Below, piece by piece: positions 53,868 to 61,700 of a stretch of 64,000 bases of DNA. The first letter of the stretch is position 1. The number at the start of each line of letters is the position of its first letter. The stretch is from Commensalibacter papalotli. GTDB lineage: Bacteria; Pseudomonadota; Alphaproteobacteria; Acetobacterales; Acetobacteraceae. The notes under the pieces are model-generated. The model worked only from the letters and a program-made list of their open reading frames with translations. It did no database searches and was not told where the DNA came from. The stretch is from NCBI RefSeq assembly GCF_947179115.1, contig NZ_CAMXCI010000005.1, positions 124,001 through 188,000 on the forward strand, read 5' to 3'. Both the position numbers and the translations under genes were made by a program.

Positions 53868-54701
53868 TTAGTTTGTGGGAGCGTCAGTGACTTTGGTTAC
53901 TTCAAAAAAAGGCTGGCTGATTTGAAAAATCCGTTTTTTACCTAGTAAGGTAGGATATTGATATAAAACTGATGAAGATAAATGGTTTTCTATATAAGCT
54001 TGCATTTTAGCGTTAGTATTCATTGTACCATACCCCTCAAAAATTGTTTCATAAGTAGAGGGATTATCTTGTGAATATGTGCAAAAATTTGTGCTAAGAG
54101 ACGAGTTATTACATGTAAAAAGGGGATTATCTTTGCCAATCGGTCTGACGATTTTGATTTTGTAATAGATGAGGTTCATGGTTACGGTTTGTCCTTGTGT
54201 ATCCCACATATTGGGTTGCCCCGTGATGGGATCTGTAGAAATAGGAACCTGCCATGTATAGGTTTTATCATACGTCTTTAATACACCAGAATCCACCATC
54301 GCTATTACATTGGGTTTTCCACCTTTTGTTGTTGCTTCTTGTGAATTACCTTGACTATCTAACCATTTTATAGATTTAGATGCCCCCCCCCCCCCTGACA
54401 GTCGACCTGTATCCGTTAATTGATACCCTAATGCTTGAAAATTTTCTTCTGTACTGAGTTTTGCTAATCCTATATACAATCCCGTATTAGTAGCTTCTAA
54501 CCAATCGGAATCATCACTGCGAGCTTTGGCAACGTATTGAGTAATTCTCTCTGGCACGATTACTCTAATCGTATCTTCTGTTTTAGACAGTGGTTGAGCA
54601 CTACCTAATTTATTATCGATGGGAATATAGAATATATCAGGGCCGCAAGCAGTTAACCCTAAACATAAAGTGAGTATAGCTATTAAAGAATAGTTTTTCA
54701 T
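53868..54701 (-). CDS. Array lipoprotein 2, with a 13-G run
   Basis: Predicted lipoprotein of 277 residues, lipobox LTAC. It shares FYIPIDNKLGSAQPLSK, VIVPERITQYVAKARSDDSDW, PNVIAMVDSGVLKTYDKTY and LYQYPTLLGKKRIFQIS with its neighbours. The 13-G run (54383-54395) reads SGGGGAS and is followed by the 22-residue insert seen in lipoprotein 5 (SKSIKWLDSQGNSQEATTKG), in frame. The last 50 residues are nearly identical to lipoprotein 5, while the stretch before the run is unlike it, suggesting recombination between copies. The ATG overlaps the stop of tail copy 2. Confidence 0.82.
   Translation of the reverse strand: MKNYSLIAILTLCLGLTACGPDIFYIPIDNKLGSAQPLSKTEDTIRVIVPERITQYVAKARSDDSDWLEATNTGLYIGLAKLSTEENFQALGYQLTDTGRLSGGGGASKSIKWLDSQGNSQEATTKGGKPNVIAMVDSGVLKTYDKTYTWQVPISTDPITGQPNMWDTQGQTVTMNLIYYKIKIVRPIGKDNPLFTCNNSSLSTNFCTYSQDNPSTYETIFEGYGTMNTNAKMQAYIENHLSSSVLYQYPTLLGKKRIFQISQPFFEVTKVTDAPTN
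54383..54395 (-). repeat. Poly-G tract (13 G) in lipoprotein 2
   Basis: Thirteen C on the plus strand, the longest run in the window. The gene is in frame as sequenced. Confidence 0.8.
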
Positions 54702-54916
54702 TTTTTATCCCCTGTTTGTGCTGGAATATTTTTCTTATCAGCGGCTTTAGCTTTTGGATCTTCTTTCTTTTTTAAAGCAGGCGGTTTCATGGTTAGACCT
54801 GTTAGCCCGCCTGTGGCAGTATCAATGGCGATATTACCCCCTGTTAATATGCCAGCCAAAGCCCCCATACCACCAATAATCCCATCTTTAATGATACTCG
54901 ACCCCAGCTTATTCAA
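54698..54916 (-). pseudogene. Exoprotein tail copy 2
   Basis: Seventy-two codons, protein-identical to tail copy 4 and nearly identical to the end of the large exoprotein. It starts with TTG without ribosome-binding site and ends with the stop overlapping the lipoprotein 2 start. The last codons contain AGGGGAT, the ribosome-binding site of that lipoprotein. Confidence 0.65.
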
Positions 54917-54944
54917 ATCCGTCTGATCATCATATTTCAGGGGT

Positions 54945-55712
54945 TTAGTTTGTGGGAGCGTCAGTGACTTTAGTTACTTGTGGATAAATTTGACTAATCT
55001 GAAAGACCCGCTTTTTACCTAGTAAGGTAGGATATTGATATAAAACTGAAGATGCCAGATGATCTTCTATATAAGCAGGATCACGGGCATTGGTATCCAT
55101 TGTACCATACCCTTCAAAAATTGTTTCATAAGTAGAAGGATTGTCTTGGGAGTAAATGCAAAAATTCATACTTAAAGAAGAATTGTTACAAGTAAAGAGG
55201 GGATTATCTTTACCAATCGGTCTGACGATTTTAATTTTGTAATAGATGAGGTTCATGGTTACGGTTTGCCCTTGTGTGTCCCACATATTGGGTTGCCCCG
55301 TGGTGGGATCTGTAGAAATCGGAACCTGCCATGTATAGGTCTTATCATATGTCTTTAATACTCCAGAATCAACCATCGCTATCACATTGGGATGCCCCCC
55401 CCCCCCTGAGTGTAAACCTATATCCGTTAATTGATATCCCAATGCTTTAAATTGATCTTCTGTATAAAGTTTAGCCGCACCTATATACTTAGCTAATTTT
55501 GCATCCTTTAACCAACCTGGAACAGCAGCACGTCCATTAGCAACATATTGAGTAATTCTCTCTGGCACGATGACTCTAATCGTATCTTCTGTTTTAGACA
55601 GTGGTTGAGCACTACCTAATTTATTATCGATGGGAATATAGAATATATCAGGGCCGCAAGCAGTTAACCCTAAACATAAAGTGATTACAGCTATTAAAGA
55701 ATAGTTTTTCAT
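54945..55712 (-). CDS. Array lipoprotein 1, coupled to the large exoprotein, 12-G run
   Basis: Predicted lipoprotein of 255 residues, lipobox LTAC, Gly at +2. Family blocks as in the other copies: FYIPIDNKLGSAQPLSK, DTIRVIVPERITQYVANGRA, HPNVIAMVDSGVLKTYDKTY, KIKIVRPIGKDNPLFTC, LYQYPTLLGKKRVFQIS. The 12-G run (55395-55406) reads HSGGGGHP in frame. Its ATG overlaps the stop of the full-length exoprotein as ATGA and has AGGGGAT upstream, so this is the original member of the exoprotein-lipoprotein pair. Function unknown; an immunity, tethering or surface-display role is only speculation. Confidence 0.83.
   Translation of the reverse strand: MKNYSLIAVITLCLGLTACGPDIFYIPIDNKLGSAQPLSKTEDTIRVIVPERITQYVANGRAAVPGWLKDAKLAKYIGAAKLYTEDQFKALGYQLTDIGLHSGGGGHPNVIAMVDSGVLKTYDKTYTWQVPISTDPTTGQPNMWDTQGQTVTMNLIYYKIKIVRPIGKDNPLFTCNNSSLSMNFCIYSQDNPSTYETIFEGYGTMDTNARDPAYIEDHLASSVLYQYPTLLGKKRVFQISQIYPQVTKVTDAPTN
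55395..55406 (-). repeat. Poly-G tract (12 G) in lipoprotein 1
   Basis: Twelve C on the plus strand; the gene is in frame as sequenced. Confidence 0.8.
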
Positions 55713-58700
55713 TTTTTATCCCCTATTTGTGCTGGAGTATTTTTCTTATCAGCAGCTTTAGCTTTTGGATCTTCTTTCTTTTTTAAAGCAGGGGGTTTCA
55801 TGGTTAAACCTGTTAATCCGCCTGTTGCGGTATCAATAGCAATATTCCCACCCGTTAATATGCCCGCAATCGCGCCCATGCCACCAATAATACCATCTTT
55901 AATGATGCTCGACCCCAACTTATTCAAATCCGTTTGGTCATCGTATCTTGAAGGTTTGTTTTTATCATGAGTATTTTGTGCTTGTTGTTGCGAAGAAGAA
56001 TCGGGCGTATAGTCTTGAGCAAGGCCTTTATTTATCGTTGTATTTGTCTCACCATGATTATAATTAGGACTTTTAGGATCAAGCGGATTTTTATCTTTAC
56101 CGAGGGGTCTGTCTGTTGGAAAAGCGTTATTATAAATGGCATTTCCAGCCAATCCCCCAGCCACACCTGCGGTTGTGGTTCCGACATTCCCACCCCCAAT
56201 AATAGCACCCCCAATGGCAGATAATCCCCCAGCCAATGCAGAGGCATTATTCTTGTTCACCAAAGAAAAATCATCGTTATGATCAACAGCACTATTTAAA
56301 CTGCTATTCAGGTCTTTATCCCCTTGGGTTGCCGTATTAATCGTTGTATGAAGGTCATCTTTTTGTTTCTTCTCAGCATTATTATTCGCCGTTACCACGG
56401 TATTTATCCCTAGGTTCGCATAATTATTCATGACCTCGGTCGCCTTGTTTTGCAAGGCAAAGTTGCTGTTGATTTCAGCAGCATTAAACTGATCCTTGAT
56501 ATAGCCATTGGCCGCGTTGGGATCACGCGATACTATACCCGTTGTTGATCCACTATTAATCGTGATATTCCCCCCAATAACAGAACTGGTTACAGAATGC
56601 TCATCATGGGAAACACTGTTTCCTGTAAAACCCGTCGCCGCCGTGCCCAAAACATTTCCTGGAATACCCATAACCTCTTGACCATTTTGGGTTCCAATCG
56701 CGTTAATACCATGCTTATTACTAATGGTTTCGGTTCCTTTGATGTTCAGACCACTCCATTCTGAATGATTATCCAATGAATTGGCAACCAAACTGCCTGT
56801 CGTAATTTGGTTTTTATCACTGTCTGCCGCACTGGTAATCGATCCACCCGTCAACGTCGTCGTGCCAGATACATTAATATTCACGCCTCCTTTACCCGCA
56901 CTGATCCCAGACATTGTTTGTTCTGTCGCTTGATAATCATTATGCATATTTTGATATAAACCAAAGGGAGAACCATTCGAGTAAGGAACCTGTGGTGCAT
57001 CGCCTTTGCTCCACCCAAAGCCAGAACCAATAGGCGTGGATGCACTGACCCCAACATTAAATTGATCACTGTCAAATTTATTAGTGTTTTGTGGTGTCGT
57101 AATATTCAAATTCCCTGTGTTAATCGCAATAGAACCATCACTGATCGTGCCATCAGCATTCTTGTTCGTAATCTGTGCACCATTGATGTTCAAATCACCA
57201 TTATGATTATTCATTACCACAGAATTCGTTCCGTTCACAACCGTATCAATCGCCGTTTTGCTGGAAGATTTAGAATTGCCAAACCCAAAGGATACATTTC
57301 CTGTTAATCCAAAACTGCCCCCCGTTGCCCCTAATGAAGTCGTGGCACCCACTCCAAATTTGTTACTGGAGGATGTTGATTTACTTTCAGTCGTTTTGTA
57401 CCCTGCATTCAGGTTAATATCCCCGCCTGCGTTAAAAATCACATCATTTCCACTAATATTCGAACCCGTGGCGTTAATATCATTTTTCGCATTAATATTC
57501 ACTTTGCCACCCGCAGTAACCGTTGAACCAACATCCGTCATCGTTTGTGTGATTGTATGCGATTTATTTGATTCATGACCAATCGTTGCCGCAGCCCCCA
57601 TCAACCCATAATCAACGACATTCCCTCCATTCGCACCTAATAACCCAGCTTTGCCCATCCCAGCGTTCAAACCAGCATATCCCAGATTTGCTCCATTTAA
57701 TATTGCTGTATTTGAATCTGTTGCGTTGGCTGTCGAAAATCCCGTTTGTGCAGCATTACTAAGCAATCCAGAGGCTGCTACGGTAAGGCCTGTAAAGGAA
57801 TCTTTATGCAGCTTATCCCCTGATGTTGTATTTGTGACGGTATTAAAGTTGATATTATTTCCAGCCATATTAATATCTTGTTTTGCTAAGACATTGGAGC
57901 CATTAATATTAATATCGCCATTATCTGCACTCATATTCACATTGCCTCCTGTAGAAGCAATCGTACTGCTTGTATGGGTGACAGAGCTGGCAGAATTTTT
58001 ATCTGTAACTTTTTTCGTACCAACTTGGGCACTTAACCCTGCCTCATTACCAAAGAACCCCGTTTTTTTCGTATGATGATACGTATAGCTATCGGACGTG
58101 GAGGTTAACGCATTTTCAGTGATGCCTCCCTCTTTGGCAATAATATTCACATCATTTGTTGCCGCTAGTCCTCCTGAAATACTGACATCTTTCTTTGCCA
58201 CAGCATCAAGTTGTCCCCCAGCGGTAACAAAAGAGCCAACATCATTGGTATACGCATTTTTATTTTCAAAAGAGCTACTATTGAAAGCACCTGATTTATG
58301 GCCTTTGACATCTGAGAAGCCACTATCGGTAACCGCGTTCAGAGCGATATTTCCAGCAGAGGATAAAGAGACATTCCCACCAGCATTTAACGAACTGCCA
58401 GAAAAACTTAGATCCCCAGCCGTGGATTGCAAAGACGCATTTCCCCCAGCTGTAATGGTTGTGCCATAATTCTTGGTCTGGTTACCCACAAAAGACAAGG
58501 TGCCATCAGATGCATGGGTGACACTGGAAGCGGCGGCATTTAACTCCATGGACCCAATATTAATTGTGCCCGCCTTCATCGCCAGGTCAGATCCAGACTG
58601 AATAGTGCCTCCATGGGTCGTAATACTATCACTGGCTTGGATCCCAAGCGTGCCAGAAGCAAGGATTTGGCCTTGTGAACCAAGGTAAGACCCTGTTCCC

Positions 58701-61700
58701 CCATTCACCAGATAATTATTGACCGTATCTGAATTAATCACAGAGCCATTTTGCGCATTTAAAGAGATATTCCCCCCTTTAATTGTGCCGCCAATATTAC
58801 TGATGTCTCCATTCGTTGCCGTCAAAGCAATCGAGTTGGTTCCTTGCATTAACCCAGAGTTATTAATAGAACCTGCTGTAATATTGACATTTTTTCCTTT
58901 GATCGCAGCTCCAGCCAAAATATCTGTTTTCGGAGATAAATAAAGTTGTGGAACCAATACCGTTTGACCATCCACGACCTGAGGAACATACCAAACAATA
59001 TCTTCATCTAATTTAGATTGCTGTTCCGCAGTTAAAGCTGTGCCAAACTGCAAACCTAACCTATCCTTTTGGTTGGCTGCATTATCGAGCATTGTCTTCA
59101 TTGCATCTGAAGCCGTCATATATGTGCCACCAGGATAACTTTGCCCTGTGGCTTGAATATATTGTTGTTGAATATACTGAGTATCAAACCCAGCATCCCC
59201 AAGGAACATGTAAGATCCATTAATACTTAAATGGTTCAACAAATATTGCGACCCATAAAACTCATTTACAGATGTATATTGAGGACGCGTTTCAATTAAA
59301 TAGTTCGAGCCAGATTGAACAGAGGATGTATTCACATTAGGCTGTGTTGGATTTTGAGCCGTAATATCCCCAATAGAAACTGTATTTCCAGTATTGTTAT
59401 TCACAGTATTCCCAGGATTGGTAGGTGATTGAACCGATGGAGATCCATTAATAGTTACATTAGGATTACTACTGACATTCGATGATCCTGTTGAATTACC
59501 ACTATTCGCTCCTCCACCAGTAATGCCACCACCTGTTATTCCATTAAGATTAGAATTACTCCCACTTACATTCGGATTAGGTCTAAAAAGCGCTTGACCA
59601 CCCGTTAATGAAGATAAAATATCATTGACACTGGCAGAGCCAGACCCGTTAAATCCAGGTAAGGTTACATGTAAACCAGGATCAACACCTTGTGGATTTG
59701 TGACACCACTATATCCTAAATTATTATCTTGTCCTGTTATAGAATTCGTATCAGAGCCATTGCTACTTAAATCACTATTTCCTGGGCCTGTTAAACCGCC
59801 CTTGCCATTTTCACCATTTGTAGTCGTTAGGTTTTGTCCTGAGGGTAAAGGACGATTATCTGTTACAAAATCATCTTTAGAAGCCCCTTGAATAATGGTT
59901 GTATTATTAACTTCTCCAGAAAACTGACCAATTAAATTCCCACCAGCAACAATAGTAGAGCCTAATCCATTATTAACCGAATTAGATCCCCAAACATAAA
60001 ATGTAGGATTCATTGAATGACCATCCATATTCGTATTAGGTGGACGAACATAAGGTGGATTGGGATTATTACTGGCGTCTTTGGAAAAACCCATACGACA
60101 AAAATCGTTATTAAAACAACCTATTGTATAAGTTACACTGCTTTGTAAGCCATGATTTGTTAAAGAAGCACCTTTTAAGTCCATATTTCTACCAGCTTCA
60201 ATATGGCTAATATCATTTATAATCGCACCAGTTGTTGTAACCTTTAAATCTCTACCCGCAGAAATAATTGCAGAAGTCCCATGCAACACATCTTGATCAC
60301 CTTTTCCTCTTATCTCTACACGTGAATTTTTATTACCTAATCCATTAGAAAGAGCGAAATAAAAGAAACCAGACGCTGGTTTACCATCAGCGGTATACAT
60401 ACCGGTAGGCGCATTAATTTGTAATATTTTTACATTACTTGCATAATAATACTCATTTAAAACCCATCCTTCTATGCCAGTAATATTCATATATTGTTGA
60501 GTAAATTCCGTATTCGATAGTCCTGCGTATGGTCCATCTGGTCCATTAATAGCTGCTTGATAAACTGTCGTTGTATTGACTGTCTCTGTTGATAATGTTC
60601 CTGAATACTTATTTTCAAAACTGTTAGCGGTCAGGATAATATCGCTATTAGCACTTTGTGTGCGAATTAATCCTCCTGTATTTTTAACATCGCCCGTGGC
60701 AGTGATAACCATAGAACCTTGATCAGCTTGAAGCACACCAAAATTATCAATATTTCCTGATGCAGTAATGGTTAAATTATTTGTGCTGGAGATAAGCCCT
60801 TTGATATTATTGGTTAAGTTTCCTGTAATAATCCCCATATTATTTGATGCAAGTAACACACCATTATTGGTAATATCATTCGCAGTAACGTTTAAATCAC
60901 CTAGTGAAGTAACTCCACCATCTTGGTTAATTTCATAATCACCATGAACGATTAAATTAGCCGCTGGGTTTTGCCCTCCTCCTAAAGAAGAGAATGAGAG
61001 TTGGCTATTTTTTAGATCCCCCTCTATCGTCGCATTTAATATATGAGCAGCAAATATAGACCCCGTAGAAGATAATCCTGAACTTTGAGCAGTCATACTC
61101 ATATCTCTGGAGGATTGAATAATCCCCTCATTTGATAGATTTAGTGTTGATAATGCTATATTTTGCGCATTTGCAAATAGAATAATATCCCCTAAATTTC
61201 CTTTTCCTAGGGCATCATATGTCAAAATTTTACCATTTTGGCTTTGTAATTCTTTTGTGTAAATTGTTAGATTACCAGCAGATTGAAGTATACCATTATT
61301 GTTATTTAATAATGTTAATCCATTTCCATTTTGATCACTCTGAATGGTCATGGCACCATGCATACTAACAATCGCAGCATCAATATTATTACTATCAACG
61401 CTTGTATTATTCAAAATTGGGGTCGTTATCTGAATATCCCCCATGCTCTGTAACCAGCCATGGTTACTCATGCTAGAAGATGCATTTAAAACCATATTTC
61501 CATTATTGGTAATAACCTGGCCACCCTGAGCAAAAGACAATGTAGGTGCTGTTAAAGATAAGACACCTGTATTTATTCCCATTTGCCCTTGGGCATTATT
61601 CGTAATTTGCGTATTCGAAGTAAGCGATACTCCTTGAGACCCATAAATATAACCACTTGCCCTATTATTAATATCGCCTGAACTATTTCCTGTAATCGTC

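Larger units (their letters stand above)
50560..55936 (-). repeat. Tandem array of exoprotein-tail plus lipoprotein units
   Basis: Six copies of the last ~70 codons of the exoprotein end at 55709 (the true gene), 54698, 53645, 52636, 51627 and 50560, a spacing of 1,009 to 1,067 bp. Each of the first five is followed by a lipoprotein gene. All units point the same way, toward the recombinase gene. Confidence 0.85.

Noticed and set aside
50560..55712. Could the ~1-kb periodic array be a CRISPR or an IS array
   Set aside because: The repeats are whole coding units with conserved reading frames; no short spaced repeats and no transposase.
55709..56300. CDI toxin domain or VENN pretoxin motif at the exoprotein C-terminus
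   Set aside because: No VENN or similar motif and no recognisable nuclease or pore toxin; only a glycine-rich stretch and a Lys-rich end.
57258..58469. Several plus-strand open frames of 70-140 codons opposite the large exoprotein
   Set aside because: Antisense shadows of the repeat-rich exoprotein codons; same pattern opposite the truncated copy at 46681-49437.
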